From Saprospiraceae bacterium (GTDB lineage Bacteria > Bacteroidota > Bacteroidia > Chitinophagales > Saprospiraceae), in assembly GCA_016706365.1 (NCBI GenBank), contig JADJJU010000003.1, forward strand, positions 124,001-188,000: a stretch of DNA of 64,000 nt. Direction: 5' to 3'. This document shows, one piece after another, positions 18,744 to 28,418 of the stretch (position 1 is its first letter; each line of letters begins with the position of its first letter). The translations under genes and the position numbers were made by a program. The notes beneath the pieces are model-generated. The model saw only the letters and a program-made list of their open reading frames with translations, was not told the DNA's origin and did no database searches.

Positions 18744-20001
18744 TTATGCTTCTTTAGCCCAGATGGTAGCCAAACGCACAATAACTTCAGTAGATTTCTG
18801 CATATCCTGAACAGACACCCATTCTTGTTTGGAGTGGAATGCATGTTCACCCGCAAAAATATTAGGGCAAGGTAAACCCATGAAAGATAGCCTTGATCCA
18901 TCTGTTCCACCGCGGATACTTTGTGGTTTTGGTTTAATTCCGGATTCTTCAATTGCTTTCACCGCAAATTCAGTCACAGTTGGATGATGCTGAAGTACTT
19001 CTGCCATATTCCGGTATTGTTCAATAATTTGAAGGGAATATGAACTTCCCGGGTATTGTGCAGAAACAGCATTGGCAGTTTCCTCCAGAATTTGGGCATA
19101 ATCTTTTAAGACTTCCGTTGCAAAATCTCTAAGAATAAACTGAGCCTCAGCTTTTTCTATTGTGCCTTTAATACTTACTGGGTGCAGAAATCCTTGCATG
19201 CCTTCTGTTGTCTCCGGAGACAGTGAATCTTTCGGTAATGCACTGATAATATCTGAGAGCATTTTAATAGCAGAAACTAATTTCCCTTTTCCAAATCCGG
19301 GATGAGCACTGATTCCTTCAACTGTCAGAATTGCAGCATCTGCAGAAAAAGTTTCATTTTCGATCGATCCTAAAGATTCCCCATCTATTGTGTAGCCATA
19401 CTTTGCCCCCAAGTTTTGTGAGATCCACTTTCTCAACACCTCTTCCAATTTCTTCATCAGGGGTAAATAGAATTTTAAGAATCCCATGTTGTGCCTCCGG
19501 ATGTGTAGTCCAGTATTTCACTGCATCCATGATTGCAGCCACTCCTGCCTTGTTATCAGCACCCAGAAGTGTGGTACCTGAAGCCGTGATGACATCATTT
19601 CCAATTTGATCTTTTAAATCAGGATGTTCGGCCATTTTGATAATGATTGATGGATCATCGGGCAGCACCAGATCTTGTCCCTGGTAATTTGCATGAACTA
19701 TGGGTTTTACACCGGTGCCACTGGAATCAGGAGATGTGTCCATATGTGCACAAAAGCAAATTACTGGAACATTTTCACGCTCAATACTTGCCGGCACGGT
19801 GGCATATACATAACCATGTTGATCAAGATGTGCATCCTCAATTCCCATTTCCAGCAATTCCGCTACTAATACTTTAGCCAAATCCTTTTGTTTAGCTGTA
19901 GAGGGTTGCGTTTTAGAGGAGGGATCAGATTGAGTATCAATCTTTACATATTCCAGAAACCGGGCCTTAGAACTAAACTTATATTTTACATCAAAATCCA
20001 T
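18744..20001 (-). CDS. pepT: Peptidase T (tripeptide aminopeptidase), reading frame broken by a single-base insertion
   Basis: M20-family zinc tripeptidase. Metal ligands are visible: HMDTSPDSSGTGVKP (His and following Asp), GADNKAGVAA (bridging Asp), TPDEEIGRG (catalytic Glu pair), and GEHAFHSKQEW near the end (His). Total about 418 residues, the normal length. The frame breaks in the run of five C on the plus strand at 19406-19410: with four C the protein continues KLGAKYGYTIDGESLGS, with five it ends after about 30 wrong residues. Both halves are well preserved, so sequence error or very recent mutation. Confidence 0.9.
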
Positions 20002-20098
20002 GATATTCTATTTTAAGGGCGCAAAGGTACGATTATTGAAGCACAATAGAATATTTGTAAATGCCTGAATTTAAAAATTCATCAAAGCAAATAATTCC

Positions 20099-22411
20099 TT
20101 AGGTCTGAATATCATGCTTTTGTAATCTGATAATCACAAGTTTTGAAACCGGAGTATTACTCTTTTCAGCAACACTATCTATGGGAACCAATACATTAGT
20201 TTCAGGGAAATAAGTGGCAGAACAGTTAGCTGGAATAGGGTAGTCTATGATGATAAATTTTCGGGCTATTCTCATTTTGCCTCCGCTTTCATTGATCAGA
20301 TCAACTAATTGGCCATCCTGAAAACCAAGTCTCGAAATATCAGCTTTATTCATTAAAATCACCCTGCGCTCATTGTGAATTCCCCTGTAACGGTCATCCA
20401 GTCCATAAATGGTTGTATTAAACTGATCATGACTTCTGATGGTCATCATCATTAATTCACCTGGATTTAATTCAGTTTTAAGTGGAGTAGAAATTTGAAA
20501 ATGAGCTTTTTTGCTCGATGTATTGAAACTACCATCCCTATTGCAATTAGGCAGATAAAAGCCTCCGGGAGTCTTCAATCTTTCATTATAGTTTTCAAAA
20601 CCTGGAATCACTTGTTCAATTTCATTCCGGATATGATCATAATGCTCCAGATACTTATCCCATTTGATTCCATATTTATTACCTAAGGTAGCTTTTGCAA
20701 GTCTGCAGACGATGGCTGGTTCACTTAACATTTCAGGTGATATTGGCTCCAAACTCCCTTTTGAGGATTGTACAACACCCATTGAGTTTTCGCAGGAAAC
20801 ATGCTGAGCTTCAGTTCCGGTGCTATCAATATCGCTTCTTCCCAGGCATGGCAGAATCAATGCTTCATTTCCTGTGACCAGATGACTTCTGTTTAATTTT
20901 GTCGAAATTTGAACTGTCAATTTACATTTGGTCAATCCTTCCGCTGTGAATTGAGTATCGGGTGTAGCTGAAAGGAAATTTCCTCCCAAAGCAATAAACA
21001 CATCAAGTTTTCCTTCATTCATGGCTTTAATAGCTTCAACTACATCTAAACCATGATGCTGGGGAGGAGTGAATTTGTAGAATTTTTCAAGACTATTTAG
21101 AAATGCCTGAGGAGGTTTTTCATTAATTCCCATCGTACGGTCGCCCTGCACATTGGAGTGGCCTCTTACAGGGCAGGTTCCGGCGCCTGGTTTTCCTATA
21201 CTTCCTTTGAGCAGCAATAAATTGACGACTTCTTTGATGGTATCAACTGCATTTTTGTGTTGGGTCAGTCCCATAGCCCAGCAAACGATTATTTTGCTTT
21301 TATCCTTTAGAATTGAAGCGGCTTGCTTTATGAGTTCGGAGTCAATTCCACTAAGGTTCACTAGTTCATTATAATCTAACTTAGCCAAATGTTCCTTGAA
21401 TCCATTGAAGCCTAGTGTATTTTCCTGAATGAAAGTGTGATCCAACACCTGAGCAGATCCTGCATCCATTTGCACTAATTCTTTTTCGATGGCCTGAAGC
21501 AGGGCCATATCTCCATTGATTTTGACCGGCATAAAAAGGTCAGTCAACTCAACGCCATAGCCAAGCATACCCAGCATTTGCTGAGGATTGTTAAATCCAA
21601 TCAAACCTGTTTCAGGTAGGGGATTGATCGCAATAATTTTCGCGCCATTAGCCTTTGCTTTTTGCAGCGCTGTCAGCATTCGGGGGTGATTTGTTCCGGG
21701 ATTTTGTCCTAATATCATAATCACCTCAGCCTCATAGAAATCTTCAAGCGTAACAGATCCTTTACCAATCCCAAGACTTTCACCTAATGCTACACCGCTA
21801 CTCTCATGGCACATGTTGCTACAATCAGGTAGATTGTTTGTTCCAAATGCTCTTACAAACAATTGATACAAATATGCAGCTTCATTACTTGTTCTTCCAG
21901 AAGTATAAAATGCAGCACGATCAGGATGTTCCAAATGATTTAGATGATTGGCAATTAATGTGAATGCATCATCCCAGGAAATAGGAGCGTAGTGGGATGC
22001 TCCGGCAGCTCTATAGACAGGGATTGCAATTCTTCCTTTCTTACCCATTTCAAAGTCTGACCAGGCAGCCATTTCTGATATACTATGCTTTTTAAAGAAG
22101 TCTGCGTCCAATTTCTTGAGTGTGATTTCTTCAGCCACAGCACGGGCCCCATTTTCACAATATTCTGCATAACCCGCCCTTTCATCATCAGGATCAGGCC
22201 AGGCACAACTTGGACAATCAAATCCTCCCTTTTGGTTTAGATTCTTTAAAGCCTTAGCTCCTCTGACTATTCCAGCTTCCTCATAAACACTTTTTAAGCT
22301 CGAGACTACGGCCTTCAATCCGGCAGCTTTTTTTTGTATTTTGCTCCTTTTCAGGCCTGTCAGTGTTTCCGGATTTTCAGCCTCAGGATGTTCTGCTTTA
22401 TTCTTTTTCAT
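20099..22411 (-). CDS. FdhF/YdeP-family molybdopterin oxidoreductase
   Basis: 770 residues, typical for the YdeP branch of the formate-dehydrogenase-like molybdopterin enzymes. Near the N-terminus GGFDCPSCAWPDPDD is the family Cys motif; then PISWDDAFTLIANHL, FYTSGRTSNEAAYLYQLF, NMCHESSGVALGESLGIGKG, ILGQNPGTNHPRML, CPVRGHSNVQGDRTMGI and the C-terminal MopB_CT domain (MMTIRSHDQFNTTIYG, RRVILMNKADISRLG). Binds bis-MGD; no N-terminal Tat signal is seen, so cytoplasmic. The reaction is not established for the family (acid resistance has been linked to E. coli YdeP). Directly followed upstream by a small conserved gene and by mobA-fdhD, the maturation functions. Confidence 0.9.
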   Translation of the reverse strand: MKKNKAEHPEAENPETLTGLKRSKIQKKAAGLKAVVSSLKSVYEEAGIVRGAKALKNLNQKGGFDCPSCAWPDPDDERAGYAEYCENGARAVAEEITLKKLDADFFKKHSISEMAAWSDFEMGKKGRIAIPVYRAAGASHYAPISWDDAFTLIANHLNHLEHPDRAAFYTSGRTSNEAAYLYQLFVRAFGTNNLPDCSNMCHESSGVALGESLGIGKGSVTLEDFYEAEVIMILGQNPGTNHPRMLTALQKAKANGAKIIAINPLPETGLIGFNNPQQMLGMLGYGVELTDLFMPVKINGDMALLQAIEKELVQMDAGSAQVLDHTFIQENTLGFNGFKEHLAKLDYNELVNLSGIDSELIKQAASILKDKSKIIVCWAMGLTQHKNAVDTIKEVVNLLLLKGSIGKPGAGTCPVRGHSNVQGDRTMGINEKPPQAFLNSLEKFYKFTPPQHHGLDVVEAIKAMNEGKLDVFIALGGNFLSATPDTQFTAEGLTKCKLTVQISTKLNRSHLVTGNEALILPCLGRSDIDSTGTEAQHVSCENSMGVVQSSKGSLEPISPEMLSEPAIVCRLAKATLGNKYGIKWDKYLEHYDHIRNEIEQVIPGFENYNERLKTPGGFYLPNCNRDGSFNTSSKKAHFQISTPLKTELNPGELMMMTIRSHDQFNTTIYGLDDRYRGIHNERRVILMNKADISRLGFQDGQLVDLINESGGKMRIARKFIIIDYPIPANCSATYFPETNVLVPIDSVAEKSNTPVSKLVIIRLQKHDIQT

Positions 22412-22413
22412 GT

Positions 22414-22779
22414 TTAGCAGACTTGATTGGGATTTTCATAATTGTCGGATTGATCATCTGTAGTCTCATCCAGACATACAAAGTCTTTTTCAACAAGTAA
22501 GAATAAGGAATTTCCATCAGGCAATGGCATCAGATTTTCTATTCCTACAACATCATTTTCATGCCAGACCAGAGCAAATGTTTTAGGAATATATACAGTT
22601 ATTGTATCATCGTGTAACAATGCCTGCAAACTATCCTGGTTGCTTGTTTGTAGCTCATATTTAAATTTCCCCTTCCCAATTTGGGTGGTTTCAATAACAT
22701 TTCCTGTTTGTGCTAATTTCTGAACATCTGATTTTGTCAGACGTAACCTAATGCTATTTCCCTTGATTCTCAACTTCAT
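22414..22779 (-). CDS. Small conserved protein of the molybdoenzyme cluster
   Basis: 121 residues. Begins MKLRIKGNSIRLRLTKSDVQ and continues with strands and a FALVWHENDVVGIENLMP-like segment, ending in an acidic tail with CLDETTDDQSDNYENP. I recognise it as a small conserved Bacteroidota protein that occurs next to molybdenum-enzyme genes, possibly DUF7009, but give no function. Its stop is 2 bp before the YdeP-type gene start, so the two are surely cotranscribed. Confidence 0.7.
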   Translation of the reverse strand: MKLRIKGNSIRLRLTKSDVQKLAQTGNVIETTQIGKGKFKYELQTSNQDSLQALLHDDTITVYIPKTFALVWHENDVVGIENLMPLPDGNSLFLLVEKDFVCLDETTDDQSDNYENPNQVC

Positions 22780-22869
22780 ATATATAGTAGTAAATTGTAC
22801 TTTTAACTTTAATAAACAAAGGGTAAAAATACATAATTTGTGTCGTGGCGCTGCTACAGATCTTTAATG

Positions 22870-24294
22870 CTATTCAATAATTCTTTGTTTGCCGGAATAA
22901 ACATTCATTCTGTCAGATTTTAAAAAGCCAATTAAGGTCATCCGGGCATCTTTTGCCATTTCAACTGCAAGGCTGGATGGAGCTCCACTAGATGCAACTA
23001 TTTTTATGCCTGCCATGTGTGCTTTCTGAATCAATTCAAATCCCCCCCGCCCACTTAGGAGCAAGATATAATTTTTCAGAGGCAACAATCCTTGAAGCCA
23101 ACAATGGCCTATCAATTTATCTACCGCATTATGTCTGCCTATATCTTCAGTTAAGTACACCAATTCTCCTTCAAATGTAAACAGGGCTGCAGCGTGCAAT
23201 CCTCCGGTCCGGCCACAATTCGTTTGGTATCTTTGAATCGATTCTGGGAGCTGCATTATAATTTGCGGTAAAATCTGAATATCATCTGATGTGGCATGGT
23301 AAGGACTTTGTGTTCTTACTGATTCAATACTGCCTTTGCCACATATCCCGCAACTGGAGCTCATGAAAAATTGCCTTTCTGATTGTATTCCTTCATTGAG
23401 CGAATTTTCATCAGATGTACTAAGACGGTTTGTGAATCAAAATTGAACTTTCTCAACCGTCTTTACTTCATTAAAATCCTTAACCAGACCTTCTGTAAAA
23501 AGAAATCCAGCGGCCAGTGCTTCATCCATCCCTGGCGTACGCATAGTAACTGCAATACTTTTTTCAATTACATTATCATTTTTTATATATGTCACCCTGA
23601 TTTCAAGTGGTTCTTCTACAGTAAGGTAATCCTCTTTTTGCTGATTTCCAATCGTGCTTAACCTGTCTATCATTACTTTATGATGCATCTCTTCAGAAGC
23701 TGAATTATTGATCTCAAGTTGAATTTGCAACATTTCATCTATAGTATTTGCGTTTCGCATACTACTGAAATTTTCAGGAAAGAATGATCTGGCCTTCATT
23801 TTCTGTAAGAAGCGCTGCAGAGAATCATCTCCTGATTGAATCTGATCTTTTAAATCAGGATAAATATTTTGTGGATAATAAGCTAGCAAAGGCTCATAGT
23901 GCTTACTGTCAGTTGATTTGAAAGCTACAGTTTCATCTGGTTTTTCAGATATAAATGACAGAAAATTTTTAATTGAAATTTCATCTAGCAATGGATAATC
24001 GCAGGCAATTAATAGCCAATCTGATTCAGGAAAAGCTTCGAACGCACCCAGTAATCCACTAATAGGGCCATGCGAGTTCCATTCTCTTGAATCGAATAGA
24101 ATATTTTGCCCAGTTAAATCTTGATTTCCAAATTCATCTTTAATCGAAATGTAAGATTCCAGGCCCATGTTTTTAAACAACCCAGCAAGATGGAGCACCT
24201 GAGGCTTTCCATGATAATTCAGGAAAGCTTTATTCCTTCCCATCCTTTTGCTCTCTCCACCTGCCAGGATCAAAACCTTCAGCTTATTTATCAT
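22870..24294 (-). CDS. MobA-FdhD fusion protein, interrupted by an in-frame TGA
   Basis: Residues 1-190 are MobA-like molybdenum cofactor guanylyltransferase: LILAGGESKRMGRNKAFL (GTP-binding loop), GPISGLLGAF, LLIACDYPLL. In the same frame follows FdhD, the sulphurtransferase that activates formate-dehydrogenase-type enzymes: EEPLEIRVTY, MRTPGMDEALAAGFLFTEGL, then SSSCGICGKGS with both sulphur-carrying Cys, GLHAAALF, EDIGRHNAVDKLIG, SGRGGFELIQKA. The full frame is 474 residues. A TGA at 23437-23439 lies between VEKVQF and FTNRLSTSDENS in unbroken frame, 24 codons before the SSSCG motif's Met. FdhD is not a known selenoprotein, so a point mutation or base error is likely. Confidence 0.85.
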
Positions 24295-24453
24295 ACTTCA
24301 AATATACCGGGCAGGAGTTTGCGCACAACAGAATTGTGCAAAAAGATCCAAGATTATTTGCTATTGTTGAGTACATTTGCGGCTCGAAAAGTAACATTTA
24401 TCTCCATTGCTTATTAAAAGTTGTAGAGTACAGATGTTTGGAAAATAAAACCC

Positions 24454-24527
24454 GGCCCCGTAGCTCAATTGGATAGAGTATCAGATTCCGGTTCTGAAGG
24501 TTACAGGTTCGAACCCTGTCGGGGTCA
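24454..24527 (+). tRNA. tRNA-Arg (anticodon CCG)
   Basis: Acceptor GGCCCCG pairs with CGGGGTC (24520-24526, one G-U); D-arm GCTC...GAGT; anticodon stem TCAGA/TCTGA with loop TTCCGGT, anticodon CCG; T-arm ACAGG TTCGAAC CCTGT; discriminator A at 24527. CCA is not encoded. 74 nt. Confidence 0.95.
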
Positions 24528-24530
24528 CAT

Positions 24531-24557
24531 AAAGCGCTGGTAACGGCGCTTTTTTTA
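24531..24557 (+). terminator. Rho-independent terminator after tRNA-Arg
   Basis: AAAGCGC, loop TGGTAACG, GCGCTTT followed by further T residues, starting 4 bp after the tRNA. Confidence 0.85.
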
Positions 24558-25050
24558 TACAGCCCATAAAAATACAATTCCATCTTTTCTATTTGAATTT
24601 TTTAATAAAAAAGGCTGCTATTTGGCTGTTTTAAATCTCAAATCTGATCCCAAAGCTTTGGGGACTGAAATCTCCTATATAACACTTTTGCAGAACGCTG
24701 ATTTTCAAGTCCATATAAAAATAGAATTTCAGATTAGTATTCAGAAATTCCAATTTAAATACGGCTGCTAAATGGCTGTTTGACAAATCTGAAATCTGAA
24801 AACTGATAGCTGAAACCTGAAATCAGTCCCCGCCGTGTTATCTCTCATCGAATGGCAACATTCCTTGTCGCGGGGGCTGAAATCTGAATCTTTCGGATTT
24901 TCATGTCGTTTTGTCATATGATCATAGTTCTACCTGTCAGCATTTCTCTTTCAAACTACATTTTGTCAGTCAGATACTGCGCTCCGGCCAGTGGCACGCG
25001 AATTGAACTGTGAGTGTTATCAGATTAAATACATATAAAAACGAATAAAG
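24558..25050. other. Intergenic region, 0.5 kb, with repeats and the dnaK control region
   Basis: No coding frame. It contains two copies of GGCTGCTAWWTGGCTGTTT (24613 and 24763, 150 bp apart), each followed by AAATCT/TGAAATCTGA-type repeats, a long-range inverted repeat CAGTCCCCGC (24824-24833) with GCGGGGGCTG (24870-24879), and from 24900 on the elements described for dnaK. Confidence 0.55.
24912..25007 (+). promoter_or_regulatory. Putative sigma-54-like promoter of dnaK with upstream TGTCA elements
   Basis: TGGCACG at 24992-24998, four bases, TTGAA at 25003-25007 match the -24/-12 pattern TGGCACG-N4-TTGCW in all but the C of the -12 element. Upstream, TGTCA occurs at 24912-24916, 24935-24939 and 24964-24968, where an activator would bind. 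A start near 25018 would leave a 33-nt leader before the ATG. The missing -12 C keeps confidence low. Confidence 0.4.
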
Positions 25051-26966
25051 ATGAGTAAAATAATAGGAATAGATTTAGGTACGACCAACTCCTGCGTTGC
25101 TGTGATGGAAGGTAATGAGCCGGTAGTAATACCTAATGATGAAGGAAGAAGAACCACTCCTTCAGTCGTTGCCTTTATGGACAATGGCGAAAGAAAAATA
25201 GGTGATCCTGCGAAACGTCAGGCTATTACCAACCCTACTCGCACAGTGGCTTCTATTAAAAGATTTATGGGTCAGCGCTTCTCTGAAGTAGGTGGCGAAA
25301 TTTCACATGCTGCCTATAAAGTAGCAAAGGGTGACAACGATACAGTGAAAGTAGAAATCGATGGAAGATTTTACTCTGCTCAGGAGATCTCCGCTATGAT
25401 CCTTCAGAAAATGAAAAAAGTAGCAGAAGATTACCTTGGAACGACAGTGACCGAAGCAGTTGTAACAGTTCCGGCATATTTCAATGACTCACAGCGTCAG
25501 GCTACAAAAGAGGCTGGTGAAATTGCAGGCTTGAAAATTAGTCGTATTATCAATGAGCCTACTGCAGCTGCCCTGGCTTATGGTTTGGATAAAAAAGGTC
25601 AGGACTCGACCATCGCAGTGTATGACCTTGGAGGAGGTACATTTGATATATCAATACTTGAATTAGGTGATGGGGTATTTGAAGTGAAATCAACCAATGG
25701 TGATACTCACCTGGGTGGAGATGACTTTGACAGGGTAATCATCAATTGGATGGCGGATGAGTTTAAAACTCAGGAAAATATTGATCTTCGCAAAGACCCT
25801 ATGGCACTTCAGCGTTTGAAGGATGCTGCAGAAAAAGCAAAAATAGAACTGTCTTCTTCAACAGAAACGGAAGTAAATTTACCCTATATAACAGCTGTTG
25901 ATGGCGTTCCTAAGCACCTTGTGATGAAGCTAAGCCGCGCTAAGTTTGAGCAGATGGCTGATGATCTGGTTCAGCGTACATTGGAACCTTGCAGAAAAGC
26001 ATTGAAAGATGCAGGTCTTGGTACCTCTGATATCCATGAGGTAATTTTAGTAGGGGGTTCAACCCGTATCCCTAGAATTCAACAAGCAGTTGAAGAGTTC
26101 TTCGGTAAGAAACCAAACAGAAGTGTGAATCCGGATGAGGTAGTTGCCATTGGTGCATCTATACAGGGTGGAGTACTTAGCGGAGACGTCAAGGATGTTC
26201 TTTTGCTGGATGTCACGCCGCTTTCATTGGGTATCGAAACAATGGGCGGAGTGTATGATGTGGTGATTGAATCCAACTCTACCATTCCAACAAAAAAATC
26301 AAAAGTTTATTCTACTGCCGCTGATAATCAGCCTTCTGTAGAGATTCATATTCTTCAGGGTGAAAGACCGATGGCAAGAGACAACCGTTCAGTCGGGCGA
26401 TTTATTCTGGATGGATTACCCCCTGCGCAAAGAGGAATACCTCAGATAGAAGTGTCTTTTGACCTGGATGCAAACGGTATACTGAATGTTACTGCCATGG
26501 ATAAAGGTACAGGCAAAAACAGAATATCCGTATCGAAGCTTCTACCGGACTTTCTAAGGAGGAAATCGAAAGAATGAAAGCAGAAGCAACTGCCAATGCA
26601 GAGACTGATAAAGCCACCAAAGAGAGAGTAGAGAAACTTAATACTGCAGATGCACTTGTATTCCAAACTGAAAAACAGTTGAAAGAATTCGGTGAGAAGA
26701 TTCCTGCAGCTGAAAGAACTACTATCGAAAATGCAGTGAAAGATCTTAAAGAAGCGCATGCTTCACAGGATATCGATAGAGTTGACAAAGCTTCAGAAGT
26801 TCTGAACAACGCATGGCAGGCTGCATCTCAGCATATCTATCAGGCCCAGCAAGATGCAGGCGCAGGTGCGGGAGCTGATCCTGGAGCACAAGGCTCTTCA
26901 AATGGCTCTAATGCAGCTGAAGAAGTCACTGATGTAGAGTTCGAAGAAGTAGACGATAAGAAATAA
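25051..26966 (+). CDS. dnaK: Chaperone DnaK (Hsp70), reading frame broken by a single-base deletion
   Basis: N-terminal ATPase domain starts MSKIIGIDLGTTNSCVAVME, with VYDLGGGTFDISILELGDG, VILVGGSTRIPRIQQAVEEF and EVVAIGASIQGGVL; the substrate-binding domain has DVTPLSLGIETMGG and RFILDGLPPAQRG. The lid domain follows in another frame as ASTGLSKEEIERMKAEA and ends EEVTDVEFEEVDDKK, the normal acidic DnaK tail. About 638 residues in total. The shift lies in the A5 run at 26515-26519; six A would give GKKQNIRIEASTGLS. Without repair the protein would lack the lid, which makes a sequence error the likely cause. Followed by a strong terminator. Confidence 0.95.
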
Positions 26967-26989
26967 TTCTTTGTCAGTGAATATATTAC

Positions 26990-27022
26990 AAGCCGGTGGT
27001 TCTCAGAATCACCGGCTTTTTT
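26990..27022 (+). terminator. Rho-independent terminator after dnaK
   Basis: AAGCCGGTG pairs with CACCGGCTT around a GTTCTCAGAAT loop, followed by T residues, 23 bp after the dnaK stop. Confidence 0.88.
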
Positions 27023-27092
27023 CGTTTAGGGAGAACCATGCAATTGGTTTACATGTTTTAGATGCCGTTCAACGCTTAAATGATGACTCAGC

Positions 27093-28418
27093 ATGGATAA
27101 AGTTTCTTTTTTCTGGTTTAGAAGGGACCTTCGCCTGGAGGATAATGCTGGCTTATTTCATGCATTAAAAGGCTCCACGCCAGTAGTGTCGGTATTTATT
27201 TTGGACAGAAATATATTGGAAAAATTGCCTGTAGAGGATGCCAGAGTGACTTTCATACATAATCAATTGCATTCCTTAAAAAAGCAACTGCAAAATTTAG
27301 GCTCTGACTTGTTGGTTGCTTATGGTCATCCTGATGAAATCTGGAAAAAATGGACAGAGGAATTTCAGATTGAAATGGTCTATACAAACAGAGATTACGA
27401 GCCCTATGCAATCAAAAGAGATAATGCAATTAAGGATTTACTGGATGATAAGGGAATTGGTTTCAGGACCTTTAAAGACCATGTGATTTTTGAATGGAAT
27501 GAGGTTTTAAAAGACGATGGTCAGCCTTATACTGTTTTTACTCCTTACAGTAAGAAATGGATGTCAAAGTTGCTGACAGAAAATGTTGGTTTGCAAGATT
27601 CTTTTTTTCTGAGTTCATACCCGACTGAGAAGTACTTTTCAAATTTGCATTCATACTCCGCTGATGCAATTCCAGAATTGGAATCTATAGGTTGTAAGAA
27701 GTCAAGAATAGCAATTCCTTCAACCGAAGTTCCCAGAGCGCTTATAAGATCATACGCTGAAACGCGGAATTTTCCCGGTATTCAGGGGACTTCAAGATTG
27801 GGAATTCATTATCGTTTTGGAACTATATCAATCCGTGAAAAGGCAAGAAATGCGCTGAGTTTGAGTCAAACATATTTGAATGAATTGATTTGGAGGGACT
27901 TTTACAGTCAGATTTTGGCACATTTTCCACAAGTGGACGGAAAGGCATTCAAACCTGCATATGACCGAATAGAATGGAGGCAGGATGAGGCGGAGTTTAT
28001 TGCCTGGTGTGAAGGTAAAACCGGATATCCTATTGTGGATGCAGGGATGCGGGAATTAAATGCAACAGGATTTATGCACAATCGGGTCAGAATGATCACA
28101 GCCAGTTTCCTAACTAAGCATTTGTTGATTGATTGGCGTTGGGGGGAGGCATATTTTGCGGAGAAATTGCTCGACTTTGATCTTGCTAGCAACAATGGTG
28201 GATGGCAGTGGGCGGCAGGCTCCGGTACAGATGCGGCTCCTTATTTCAGGATCTTTAGCCCTGATGCACAGACTCAAAAGTTTGACAAGGATTACAAGTA
28301 TATTTCAAAATGGGTTCCGGAATGGAAGAGTGAGGATTATCCGTCCCCTATAGTAGATCATAAATTTGCGAGAGAACGATGTCTTACTGTTTATAAGGCG
28401 GCACTGTCAGGGGATTAG
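27093..28418 (+). CDS. phr: Deoxyribodipyrimidine photolyase (class I CPD type)
   Basis: 441 residues. N-terminal Rossmann antenna domain (FFWFRRDLRLEDNAGLFHAL) and C-terminal FAD domain: GTSRLGIHYRFGTISIRE, YLNELIWRDFYSQIL, KTGYPIVDAGMRELNATGF, HNRVRMITASFLTKHLLIDW, WGEAYFAEKLLDFDLASNNG and GWQWAAGSGTDAAPYFRIFS, which hold the FAD contacts and the Trp chain. Uses blue light to split cyclobutane pyrimidine dimers. Length and motifs fit photolyase better than cryptochrome-DASH. Its stop overlaps the stop of the convergent downstream gene by 4 bp. Confidence 0.93.
   Translation: MDKVSFFWFRRDLRLEDNAGLFHALKGSTPVVSVFILDRNILEKLPVEDARVTFIHNQLHSLKKQLQNLGSDLLVAYGHPDEIWKKWTEEFQIEMVYTNRDYEPYAIKRDNAIKDLLDDKGIGFRTFKDHVIFEWNEVLKDDGQPYTVFTPYSKKWMSKLLTENVGLQDSFFLSSYPTEKYFSNLHSYSADAIPELESIGCKKSRIAIPSTEVPRALIRSYAETRNFPGIQGTSRLGIHYRFGTISIREKARNALSLSQTYLNELIWRDFYSQILAHFPQVDGKAFKPAYDRIEWRQDEAEFIAWCEGKTGYPIVDAGMRELNATGFMHNRVRMITASFLTKHLLIDWRWGEAYFAEKLLDFDLASNNGGWQWAAGSGTDAAPYFRIFSPDAQTQKFDKDYKYISKWVPEWKSEDYPSPIVDHKFARERCLTVYKAALSGD

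Noticed and set aside
23437..23439. Selenocysteine codon in FdhD
   Set aside because: No Cys is expected at this position, no SECIS-like hairpin was noticed and FdhD is not a known selenoprotein; nonsense mutation or base error is simpler.
26515..26519. Programmed frameshift in dnaK
   Set aside because: The A5 run is short, lacks a typical slippery heptamer plus stimulator, and similar breaks occur in several unrelated genes of the window.
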